From: Chionis minor
Taxonomy: Eukaryota; Chordata; Aves; Charadriiformes; Chionididae
Assembly (NCBI GenBank): GCA_013398295.1
Contig: VZSF01008968.1
Coordinates: 744,001-808,000 of the forward strand
DNA: 64,000 nucleotides
Direction: 5' to 3'
Position numbers and translations under genes: made by a program. Under the pieces are notes generated by a model, which was given only the letters and a program-made list of their open reading frames with translations, was not told where the DNA came from and ran no database searches. Positions 1 to 12,100 of the stretch are shown piece by piece (position 1 is the first letter of the stretch; each line of letters starts with the position of its first letter).

Positions 1-1456
1 GTTGAACTGCATGTTATAGAGAGTGGCTCTTGCATGGTCCATTGACTGTTCACCTCCCTCTCCTCATCTTTTAAAATTTCGTGCAGTTTACGCTTGTGGG
101 AAGAGATTTCTTGATACTTGTCACAGTTACAATAACTTTCCTTGAAAGGTTTGTGGAAATGTTTCAGATGGAACAAAAATTGTGACACAGATCCCCTTCC
201 CCTACCCAAGAACTTCCTTATATACAGTCAAGAGTTCTGCTGTGACTAGCGTGGCAGTATTTCATTGTTCTTATGCTCACCAGCCGGAGGTGTTGAAAAA
301 CCTTTGAAAATGCTGAGCAAGAACTGCCCAGATCATGGCAGCAGACGACTATAACTTGGAATTTCTTGCATATGGGAATCTTTGAATTTTGAGCTCTGAC
401 TTGGGATAACATGGGCCCTGGGTGTAGAAGGAGCTCTGAATAGAGTTGGTAGAGCTGATTAGCTGCATTTTAGCAACCTGCCTTTGTAGAGATTGTACAA
501 TGGGAGGAGATTTCTTCCTTTTCTTTTCATGCTATGTTCTAAACAAGAGGTGAAATTAGATACTAGTTACAGAAAGACACATCATTCACTGAAAAATCGT
601 ATTCCTTCATTTCTCACAAGCCACTTTAAAATAAGGAATGGATCACTATAGATCTAGCCTGGTAAAATACTTTCTGAAATAAATTAGGCTGTGCTTTCCT
701 AAATATCCTAAGTTTAGCTTTTACAGGGGAACTCGATTTGCTGGATTTCAGACATTGCAAAAGTCCTCTGAGAGTGCCAGAGTGATCTCTCTCTCTGGCC
801 TGTGGAAAATGTAAGTGCTTAACAGTGATTAAGTGATCGTCTCTTTAAATCAAGTGTGAATTTGCTGAGAGCATTTCATTGGAATGGTAGAGCTGAGGGC
901 AACTCTGAGGAGACTCAGGAAGGAGACAGATAGCAGCAGTTACTGCAACCATCCTATAGTGAGGTTTGGGGGTGAAAAAGGTACAAGAAGATGGCATATT
1001 GTCTGATAAAGCTTTGAAACAAAAATGTGTGTTGGTAAAAGACTGTATGATGAAAGACCGATGAATTCTCTTTTTAAATAAGGGGGTGAAACTGCGGGTG
1101 GGACTGGCAGTGTTATGGAAAGTGTCGATAAGGCAGGAGACTATCTTCTGATTCATCCTAACCTTTGGTAGAATAGCCTGTTTTGTGTCCCAAGTGGGAG
1201 TGCAAACAGGGGTATCTCTTACCTCTTTTTGACTTAATCTCCTACCTTCAGCTGGTCCATTTTGCAGTGAGGTGCTTTACAGCTATGCTTAACCTGGTCC
1301 TCTTGTGTTACTGTAACACTACACATTTACTAATGGACTTGTTTGCTTGGGAAAAGAAATAAGCATCAGAACCTTTACAGATCTGATTGATTAGGGGATA
1401 GTTTTGATTCTCAGTGTCTTCAACTTTTAAATTTTGTAAGTGTATAATTCTTAAAC
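1..1456. other. Unannotated AT-rich sequence
   Basis: I see no gene, RNA gene or recognisable repeat here. The open frames on both strands are at most about 100 codons, have no family motif, and are not flanked by a convincing set of splice signals. It may be intergenic or intronic. Confidence 0.6.
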
Positions 1457-1689
1457 GTAGAATCGTTTGGGTTAGAAGGGACCTTAAAGAGCATCTAGTT
1501 CCAAACCCCCTGCCATGGTCAGGGACACCTCCCACTATACCTGGTTGCTCAAAGCCCTGTCCAGCCTGGTTTTGAACACTTCTGGGGATGGAGCCGCCAC
1601 AGCTTCTCTGGGCAACCTCTTCCAGTGCCTCACCACCTTTGTAAAACGTCTCCTTCCAGCCTTCTTCTAGTCCTTCTTCAGATACTGAA

Positions 1690-3160
1690 AGGCCACAATA
1701 AGGTGTCCCCAGAGTCTTCTCTCCAGACTGAACAACCCAATCTCTCTCAGCCTGTCTTCATTTTACAGGTGCTCCAACCCTCTCATTATCTTTGTGCCCT
1801 CCTCCGGACCTGCTCCAACAAGCCCAAGTCCTTTTGGTGCTGAGGACTCCAAAGGTGGATGCAGTACTCCAGGTGGGGTCTCATGAGAGCGGAATAGAGG
1901 GGCAGAATCAGCTCGCTACCTTTTTAAAGTACATCGCTTTGATCTGCTGGCCACACTTCTTTNTTTACAGGTGCTCCAACCCTCTCATTATCTTTGTGCC
2001 CTCCTCCGGACCTGCTCCAACAAGCCCAAGTCCTTTTGGTGCTGAGGACTCCAAAGGTGGATGCAGTACTCCAGGTGGGGTCTCATGAGAGCGGAATAGA
2101 GGGGCAGAATCAGCTCGCTACCTTTTTAAAGTACATCGCTTTGATCTGCTGGCCACACTTCTTTTGATGCAACCCAGGATATGGTTGGCCTTCTGGGCTG
2201 CAAGAGCACATTGCCAGCTCATGTTGAGCTTCCTGTCTGCCAATACTGCCAAATCCTTCTCCTCAGGGTTGCTCTCAATCCATTCTCTGTCCAGACCCTG
2301 TTTGTGCTTGGGAATGCCCCAACCCACATGGCAGGACCTTGCACCTGGCCTTGTTGAACTTCATGAGGTTCACAGAGGCCCACTTCTCAAGCCTGTCCAG
2401 GTGCCTCTGGATGGCATCCCTCCCCTCTAGTATGTCAACCATTCCACACAGCTTGGTGTCATCAGCAAACTTTTGATCCCACTGTCTGTATCACCAACAA
2501 AGATGTTAAACAGCACTGGTCCTGGTACCAACCCCTGAGGAACACCACTTGTCACTGGTTTCCATTTGGACATCAACCCATTGGCAACAACTCTTTGAGC
2601 GCATCCATACAGCCAATTCCTTATCCACCAAGTGGTCTATTCATCAAATCCACGTCTCTCCAATTTAAAGACCAAGATGTCATGCAGGACAATGTCAAAT
2701 TCTTTTCACTAGTCCAGGTAGATGATGTCTGTTGCTCTCTGCTTATCCACCAATGCTGTAACCCTGTCATAGAAGGCCACCAAATTTGTCAGGCATGACT
2801 CACCATTGCTGAACCCATGCTGGCTGTCACTTATCACCTCCTTATTTTCCCTGTGCCTTAGCAGAGTTTCCAGGAGGATTTGCTCCATGATCTTACAGGG
2901 CACAGAGGTGAGACTGACAGGCTTGTAGTTCCCTGGGTCTTCCTTTTTTCCTTTTTTGAAAATAGGGGTTATATTTCTTCTCTTCCAGTCAGTGGGAACT
3001 TCACCAGACTGCCATGACTCCTCAAATATAATGGAAAGCAGCTTAAGTAACCTCATTCATCTGTTCCTTTGGGACCTGCAGATGCATTTCATCAGGCTCC
3101 ATGGACTTGTGTAGCTTCAGGTTCCTTAGATGGTCTTGTACTTGATCTTCACTTACATTG
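1690..3160 (-). pseudogene. CR1 ORF2 reverse transcriptase remnant
   Basis: This is the decayed reverse transcriptase part of CR1 ORF2, which in a live element copies the CR1 RNA onto nicked chromosomal DNA. The longest open piece (2709-3056, 115 codons) carries the palm N-terminal signature [19 protein letters not shown], followed by NYKPVSLTS and the conserved QHGF. The active-site motif FADDT can still be read at 2455-2469. A second open piece (2118-2327) gives the C-terminal block containing CALAAQKANHILGCIKRS. The pieces lie in different frames, so indels have broken the gene. The coding assignment is firm at the family level; the subfamily cannot be fixed by eye. Confidence 0.9.
1762..2164. 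repeat. Exact 201-bp tandem duplication around a single N (probable assembly artefact)
   Basis: Bases 1762-1962 and 1964-2164 are identical on base-by-base reading, and the only base between them is the sole N of the window (1963). Dropping one copy restores an uninterrupted CR1 sequence (cttctt followed by ttgatgc), while CR1 elements do not normally contain this duplication. Two overlapping contig ends joined with a one-base gap explain both the identity and the N. A real recent tandem duplication is the less likely alternative. Confidence 0.92.
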
Positions 3161-6100
3161 GATGGTTAATGTATAACACATTTTGCAAAGAGATGCAAGG
3201 AAGAACAGACGAGCATCAGTTTGTACTCCATTTCATATTTTGAGAAGAACAACAATCCCTAAGTAATGGTGATATACAGATCAGTCTAGGAACAACAAAT
3301 TCACTAAAGGTGAGAAAGAAGGATACATTTGAAAAATAAAGTACATAATGATAACTGTTGGAGACCCTAGCATCTAATGCTAGACAAACAACTTATTAAA
3401 ACTGGAAAATAGGATTCCTGAGGAAATGATTAAGAAATCTAAATGACTATTTTGATGTTCAGATGGTTTGTAAGAATGAAGAGAACTACAAATGCAAAAC
3501 AGTCAGTTTTTGGCTGGCATAAGCACATTTGTCAAAGTTCAGGCTGCCTAAGCATGGAATCTGTCCAGTGATTATCCTTGCATTTGTGAGGGTGCCATTT
3601 CTAATCACTTGTCTTGCGTATGCAGGGCCTGTTGTTAACACTAGCATTGTGACTGTGCTTCATTTTCTAGTGGAACATGCTCAAAAAAACATGCACAAAA
3701 GGGGATAGGTGACTGCAGCGTCCAAACCAAACTCCCTGCCATTTTTGATGAAGTTGTCCTTTTCTGTCCTTTCATGACAATAACAGCTCAATTACATTTC
3801 ACAGAAATTGTAACTGCTCTCAGATTCACTGTGCCAGTTATACAAATAGTCCTACTGACTTACATAAAATGATTTGTGTAGCTGAGATAAGCAGGGTTAG
3901 ATTGAAAATATTGGAACAACTCCACGTTGTTTTCAGTATTCTAGCAGTGTGGTCAATTTTTTAAAATATGTGATTAATTGTAAGAAATTACTGACTACAT
4001 AAACATGTAGTTGAAGAAAGTTATACATCTAAATACAGACAATATCAGAAAGGTATTGAAGCCTCTTTTTGAACAACTTACATGAATTTGTATGCCTTAG
4101 TACTGTAACTGAAATAAAACTGTACATCAAATGGAAGGAAAACTAGTTTTGTGTATTGTTTAACGAATTAAATGTTAACTGCAGGGGAACAGAAAAAACA
4201 ATACATATTATGCATACGTACATGCATATGCTATAAGCATGCCTTTGTAGGTATACCTGAATCAGAACACATATAAGGGATGTTATGTAAAGGGGAGATA
4301 GAGGAAAGACACTGAACACAGAGGAATGGGGCAAGGCTGATGATGGACTTAGGTGGGAATAAATCAGAACAAAGGACCACTGTTATTTTCTTGGTTTTGT
4401 TATTTTTCTTTCCTGTAACAATATACTTTCTGATCTTTTAATTTCAATTATTTGTTGACATCCTGTTCCATTTTGCTAGTACTCTTCTTTCTCATAGAGA
4501 TCAGAAACTGTGCAGAAATGATAGTTTCTCTAATACCTCTTTGTCTGTTTCTCTGACTTCCTGACAATGTCAAAATACAGCCAGTTTGGGCCTACGTGTA
4601 AGGTGGGACATGGTACCTTTTGTGTGCTTGACTACTAGTATTTTCCAATGTTTTGCCTATTTTAAGCCCAAAGTCTTGTCTTGTCCAGACTACTACCTGA
4701 ATGCAACTGTGCTTATTGTTTTCCTGCTGAGCTGTTGTAGCAAGTCTACCAGAGTCTCTATTCACTTGAGGAGATTCCTTAGCATGTAGATGATGAAAGT
4801 CCTACCCTATTGCTTCCAAAAAACAGGCATAAAACTACTGTTAGTTTCAAATAAAAATGCTAAAATCACCAAGAGGATTTCTTCTGTTGGTTTTTTTCAA
4901 CCTAATGAAATAGGCCATAAATATAAGCCATATGATTTTCATCTTAGTCTTTTTCAACAATCTCATAAATGACTGAGCAAGGGGCATTTGCCTCTTCCAG
5001 GGTACATTATGCGTAAAAGTAATGTTTATGAACTTATAATGGTAGTCCTGGAGAACTTCTTCTTATTTTGTGTACATACTGCATCAGAATTTCTCATGCT
5101 GAGGGAAAATGATATATCTTTTTTAAAAAGAGCAATCAGTCATGTATTTCGAAACTACTGTAGTAGATATTCAAGAAGGAATGAAATTACCAAACTTGAA
5201 CATTAAGCCTTTTTGTGTGGATTTCTAGGTTTCTTAGTCTGTGCTCAGTGCTTTTCTGTTTTTTTGCAGCATTAAAGTGTTGGTAGAAAAGTAATGACAG
5301 TATAGTTGTCAGTATCGGTAGTATGCATGCTGGCAAATAGTGGTTTATTTTATATGTTACAATAATTGTATTATTTGGCTCCTACCTTCACTCAATGACA
5401 TGTAAAATTAATAAGGGACCAATATTTTTTGGAAAGTAGGAAATGTTTGAGCCCTGGAGTAGCAGAATTTTTATGTGTTGTAAGAGCTGATTACCTGTTT
5501 AGCCATGCACCTTATGAAATTTGAATTATGCCCCTCCCATTATTGAAAACCACCTTGAGATCAATTGCAACTAAAATGTTGACCACTTTAAAAATTTTGT
5601 TTCAATTCAGAAACTAGCATATAGCTCCTCACAAAGATTATCAGTTGAAGAGGAAGGTAAACGAGACATTTCAGTATCAAACAAAAGGCTAATTTCCTAG
5701 CCAAAACTATTGAACTGTGGCATGCAAAGGGAATGGATAGTAAAACAAGTATGCTTGGGCAACTTTCCATCATTAACATCATATTATAAACATAAAAATT
5801 CATTTAAATGGAGTTTTGCTTTTCTTATTTTTCAGTGGGTTCCAAGCTGGAAAAGGTAAGGAGGCAGGAAGAGAACTGAAGGAACCAATGCAAAGTGAAC
5901 AGAATCACAGAAAGGACCTTATGATCTCTGTGGTATTTTGAGCAGGCTATTGAAAGGCAAGCTGTGGAGAAGCTACAGCTTCTCTTATAGAAGCTAAGTA
6001 TTTTTTTGCTGAGATCTATGTAAGATAGCTATTCTTTCCCAAAGAATTTGCTAATACCTAGTATCTATATTCTTTTCCTGGAATTTATTAATCAATGAAA

Positions 6101-9100
6101 CCAAGTAACTTCTCTTTATGGTCAAGCTTATCGAGTTATTGATGGCAGATTTATTTGCTGAGCTTGTTTCTCAAATACATTTTTAATGCCTTTCTTACTT
6201 TTATGTGTTTATTGATTTGCTCTACATTTAAGTTACATTTCTTTTTAATTCACAAAGGATAAAAAATGTGGCATTTATCCACATTATGAAAACATCTTGG
6301 TACATAGATTTCCACAGCTTAATTGCTTGTGAAAAAAAAATCCAGGCCAGTCTATACCTTCCTCCCATTTCTTTTCTTGCATGTTCAGTTTACCCCTTTT
6401 CTTGTTTAGAAGGTCCTGAATTGTTTGTGCAAATAACTGCTACAGGAAATGTGAAAAAAATGAAGGCTGCCTTTCTATACTCTTGTTGCTAACTGCACAT
6501 CTTATTAGCACAATCGTATCTCAAACTTTAAAATATTGTGGAGGTTTAGATGTGCTTACCCTTACAAATGCATTAACTCTAGCTTTTAATACTGAGTTTA
6601 TTTCCTGCAGTCTCTGTTCTTCATATTCTGAGTAGATGGCGTAAAGTCCAAGTATTAACAGAAACATTACTTGTTTCATTATTCAACTTTGACTTCAGTT
6701 GTAAAGCAGGGTAGAGAAGCAATGCTTTTGAGTGCAATGATGTCTCACCTAAAGGTTTTATTTTGCAGTGCAGAGGCAAATACAGTAGCTGGGCATTGTC
6801 ATGTGATACAGGATCATTCATTAACTGATTCTGATGATGGAGAAGGTAGAAAAGCCTCTCTTCTGGCCATAAAACCAGATGCCGGAGCTTCTACTTGGCA
6901 CTTGTTCTAGTCCCCAATTATTTTTTTTCAGTTGCAACAGGGTGACTGTGGAAATAATCTAGTTTTATTCCAAAAAATAAGAGAAAGGAACAACTAAATG
7001 GGGACACACAATCACTTATACAGTGTTCAGAGAGCACCCTATTCTTCTGGATTTTAGAATGTCCTACCTCACTTTTCAGTTGGATTAATTTTCTGTATCA
7101 TAAACTGTAACATAAAATGCAAGACAGGAATTTAAAGGTTAAATTTTAATCCACTAAGAAATTTGTCCCAGTTATGGGCAAAATATTTAGCCAAATCTTG
7201 ACCCCTTTCAACTGTGGCTATTATTTGCACTGGTCCCTGGTCCCAGACATAGGAATTTAGTGATCTTAAACCTGTGTCATGCTGTGCATAAGGAGGCTTC
7301 TGTCACCTGAGAAATGTGAAGTCTTAGTGATGGTTTTCTTCCAAGCATATTCTCCAATGTTGAGTTACAAATGGAGTTGATGTTGCCCTGAATGAGCTTC
7401 TTCCTTCACCCCGTATTGACACTTTTAATCAGATTTAACTTGTATCCAGTTTCTGTTTACTCGCTCATGTATTATTTCTTCTACTATATTCTAGGATTTG
7501 CTCGCTTTTTTGTAATCCAGTCACATTATCTTGCAAAACCTTCATTTTCTTCTGCCTAAAACCTTGGTCCCTGATGCTTTCAGATTTGACCCCACTTTTG
7601 CCAATCCTCTTCTTTCATTTGCAGAGGTATTTGTAATAGTTTTGAAAAAAATTAATTTCTTCAATTATAAAAGCCAGTGCTAGCTGTGTTACCATGGTAA
7701 CTGACTCTTCTTTCTTGGAAATTAATGAGATTCTTGGTCATTTGGCCCTGCAGGAACATTGATTTCACTCAGAAGTTTTGTTACTATATGTCTTTGTCTG
7801 TCTTCAAATACCAGTGGCCTGGTTCTCATCTTATATGCATGCTCAGTAACTTAGCCTAACTTCAGTTGACTTACCTCTGGTTTACACTGGTGAGAGGAAA
7901 GGTAAGTAAAAATGTTCAGCTGTGCACACTTTGGTATTATTTTAGTGGTGGTTGTTGATGCAGGATTTGTTGGTGGGACCAAGTCACACAAAGGCCTTGC
8001 ATCCATAAAAGAGGCAGATGTCTCATTCAGTTTAAATTCCATCTTGTAGCTCTTGAACAGATTATTTCCTCCAAAGACTTGGGATATTTTCCTTACTGTT
8101 ATTTTTGTGCAGATGTTTTGCATCATAAGTTGGAGAGACTGAGAACAGGAAAAGAAAAATATGTAAGAAATACATTGCTTGGATTTTTATCTCAAATCTA
8201 ATTAAGCTGAAGAGTGGTGCTTTTTCAAAGTATGTCCTCAACATGTGAGAGATTCTGAGAAAAAACTAAAGATCAGAATCCCTTTGAACTTTGAGAATAT
8301 TTTGATCAGGGTCTGAACTTCACAACAAGCAACTGCTGGCTTTCTGTAATGGGAAAAACCAGCCTTGCACACTCAAAGGTTCTCAAACTTTTGTAAATTC
8401 AACCCTTCATTTTTATACAAACTCATACTTCGTAATTTGAATCCATTGCTACTTAACATAATTCTGATACCTAGCAATGGGCTCTGAATTAATCCCTGTA
8501 GACTGAAGAGGGATGATCAGTTGAAGTAGTTTTTTCCTTTGGCAAAGACAAGACTGAACAGATTCCTCACTCAAATGTCAGGGTTCTTTCCTATTTGTGT
8601 GAAGAAGTTTCACTTCATGACTAATTTTGCTTTTTGAAAAAGATATCTGAAGGATTATAATGTTCACATTCATGTTTTTCAGAGTTAATGTCTTCAAGAA
8701 TGTGAACATTGTGCAAACTCCGGTGTTTAAGTTATCTGTGGTTGATTACATTTTGCTCACAAGGAAGTCGGAAGCTTCCTGTGACCCTCATACGTAAGGA
8801 GTATATTGCTATCCTTTCCCTCATTCCCTACTTTCATTGCCTGACATACTTAAAAAAGGCAGCAAGGATCCTTTTTTTAATAGCCTTTAACAGCACAACA
8901 TATTGTTTTTATGCTTGTCAAATTTGCAACAATACAGACTGCAAATACGTCTTGAGTTTTTAGTCAAAGTACTTCTATCACCTAATCTTACCAGTACTAC
9001 ATTTCAAAATTGCAGTTTTTGTCAAAATGCTGGTGATGTCCTGAGAGATATTTTTCTCTTCCTCACACTGACCTTAGAAACATTGACAAACAAGTCTGTT

Positions 9101-12100
9101 GTGTTTCTTCTCAAAATGCTGGATTTTGGGGGAGTGTTAACCCCTTTTTCTTATTAGGGAAGAGGAAGCAAATGGTAGGCATGATCTGTTTGATAATCAT
9201 ACAGTCTTTTAAGAGCATCATTGTTCTGCATACCTCATTGAAACATCGTCTTATAGAAACACAGAACATTTGGCCAGGCTAAAGTTCACTGCTTTAAAAT
9301 ATTTGTCAATATAATACTAATATTTTTCATAACCTCACAATGAGTTACAGACAACTTACCAGGAAAGGTTGTTTTAATTAGAATGAAAAATCTTGGCAAG
9401 AAAATAGATAAAAGAAGTATTCATCCTTCAGCATCATGCACCCATCTGTCATGAGGCGAAAAACAAGTTTTATGTTTTTATACTCTGCAATGAAGTTTGC
9501 TGCTGGTATTGAGTCTGCAGCCAATTATCCATGATAACATAAGTACCATTTGTTGGGTGGTGAATGTACACTTCCAGTTGTTCTTAGCTCTGCTCTTAAG
9601 AAGCTATAATTGAAGGAGAAAACCTGTTGCCACTGAACTTTATGATCCTGCTGCCCATGCTGTGAACAAATCTTCTTTCTATTGCAGCACATTGGGACAT
9701 AGTCTCCATGTTTTGATTTTTTTTTCCTTTTTTGTTTTTCTTTTTTTCATCTTGTGTATTTTCTTACTGAATTGCCAGCATCTTCCACGTTGTGATATTC
9801 TCGGTGGTTTCTCTGTCTTTACCAGCTCTCAGTGAAAACAGTTTTCAAATCTCACTGAAGTTCAAAATCCTTTAAAAAAAATCTTTCTTTACTGTAGCTC
9901 ATGGGATTACTTGTCCAACAGAGTATGTATGTATATGACTGCAGTGTGATATGTTGTAAAGGTAACAGGAAAAATCCTCTGATCTGGGGTGCTATGAGAC
10001 TCTGGCATGGCTGTAGCCATTCATAAGGAGAGATAGCCGAAGGCACTTATTTTCAGCTGCATCTCATCAGATTTTTTAACCTTTTCACACCACACACATA
10101 CTTGCTAATTTTATTCTGGTACGTAAATTCCCATTTTTTTTTTTTAATTAAATCTTGTAAAATACAAAGCACAGTGCAAGTAGCTTGCAGAGTCTTAAAA
10201 GGTACCTAGCCTCAGCCCACCTGCTTGCCCTATGTCTGGAGACACTGTAGTGACCTTTCCAGCTGAGCCTGAATGATTCCATAGCTCAGTCCCATATGAA
10301 ACAGATACAGGACAAATTGCTTTATAGTGATAAAAACACAGTTAACTTTGGCAGGATCTACATCAGAAGAAAAACCTCAGTATTTTCTCATGAGGATGTA
10401 AAATAATTTCCATTTCATAGCAGTCTTTCCATTTATGTCATGGGCCTTTATAAAAAATGTTAAGAGAAAAAATAATATGCTCTTTGACTATGTAGTATCC
10501 ATGCTACCTGGATCCCCAGAAATAGCTTGTAGTCCTGTCAAAACATTCCATATGTTTACAAATTACAACAACTGTTACAAACACTGATCTGAATACGTCT
10601 GTTTCTCAGATTGGATTGTTCATCTCACCAGCACCGTCTTCCTTTTTCCTGCACTAATTCATTCCATGTCCACGTTCATACTCATTAGTTGAGGATTCAT
10701 CTTCTGCATTGGGTTTATAAATGACACCCTCTTAGTCAGTGGCTGCTCCATTCCAGTTTTAAGGGGAAATCCATTCTGAAGTGCAAAATATTAGAGTTTT
10801 GGGAACTTCAAAAGTTATTTGTGAGTTTCTGGATGAAATTCAAAGTACTGGCTTGGCATTTACTTTGTGCATGACATACGGAATGTACGTTCTTAAAAAT
10901 ATCTATCCAAATTTCTGCATGTGGAAGTGTTTAAACTGGAGAAAGGGGAAAGCTTATGAAGAATTCTTCAACAGTGTCCCTCAGTTATGAAATGTCATCC
11001 TTTTTGTTTGTCATTTAGATTATTGATTGGCTAATGTTCTAGGTACTTTGCAAAGTAGCTTTTTGTATTTTCTCTATTTTTTTGCCATACACATCAATCT
11101 TTGGCCGAATTTTAAATGAATACTTTAAGATTTAGATCTTGGTCTCTTCTGTGAAACAATTACTGTTAGGAATTTCCTGACAGTGCTGAAAAGCCCCCTT
11201 TCAACACTTCTCTCTTGTTCTGCTGTGTTAATTAGGTATACCATCTGGTAATGATCTTTAGCTTCTATCATCATTACACTGAATTTTGAATTTTCATGCA
11301 TTGGTATATGCATTCACACCCTGTCTGGTACTCCAGTGATATTTGCTCTGATCCCCGTTGTGTGTCACCGAGAACTTCTTTGGAAATCCGCTCTTAATTT
11401 CCTTCTTCCTTATTCATGACAAGTTAATGGAGGAAAAAAAGTGCATATTTGAATTTTATATAAATCTTGCCAATAAGGAAAGAAATGTCAAAGTACTCCT
11501 TGTTAATTCAATTAGTAACATGTTCTTTACAGGACAGGAGAGTTAATTTATTTTGGTTAATGGCAATGATTTTTGGAGACAAAATAAAAGACCCTGTTTT
11601 AAACTCTGTTGCAGTGTGCATGTCATGATGTGTAGGGGGAATATTATATGATGTTTGACAGTCCCTCCCACAACAAACTCTGTTGGGAACAGAGAGGCCA
11701 TTAGGCCTCATAGTCACAAGCTGTAGCACGTATGACACAAAGGAGACTTCATGCCTGTGACATGCTCAATGTTCTGCACATAAATCTATATCTGCTGAGG
11801 TGCAGAAACACAGGAAGAAACTTATTTGTATACTTGGTTTTATGAAGAGAATAAAAAATTTTGGGGGGTGATAAAGAATGAAAAGGGCAAAGAATGTCTT
11901 TATCCAGAAGGTCTAAAAAATCTAAGAAATGTAGCTTGGAGATGTTGGTTTGAGGTCCTAAACCACCCAAAGTTCCATAAGCATCAAACTGTCCATATCT
12001 AGGAAACAAAGCAATGTTCTCTTTGCTCTGCATCTCTTTTGTTGCTCCTGCATCTCTTTTAAAAATGGAGCTTCAGCTCCCAAACCCACTGTTTCAGATT

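Larger units (their letters stand above)
1457..3160 (-). mobile_element. CR1 LINE fragment, 3' half (copy A)
   Basis: The plus strand reads as the reverse complement of an avian CR1. It begins at the element's 3' end (a decayed octamer, then the TTTGGGTTAGAAGGGACC block), runs through the short 3' UTR and the C-terminal ORF2 region, and continues through most of the reverse transcriptase. It stops at the segment just upstream of the palm domain, near 3160, after which similarity to copy E (47586-48920) is lost. The copy is 5' truncated, as most avian CR1s are, because target-primed reverse transcription usually stops early. Frameshifts and stops break the frame, so it is dead. An exact internal 201-bp duplication with an N (1762-2164) is probably an assembly error. 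The 5' boundary is accurate to about 10 bases. Confidence 0.95.

Noticed and set aside
1792..2088. 98-codon plus-strand frame crossing the N
   Set aside because: It spans the artificial duplication and is antisense to CR1 copy A.
5881..5930. agaatcacagaaaggacc resembling the CR1 3' end
   Set aside because: Only a few bases match and the diagnostic block that follows in CR1 is absent.
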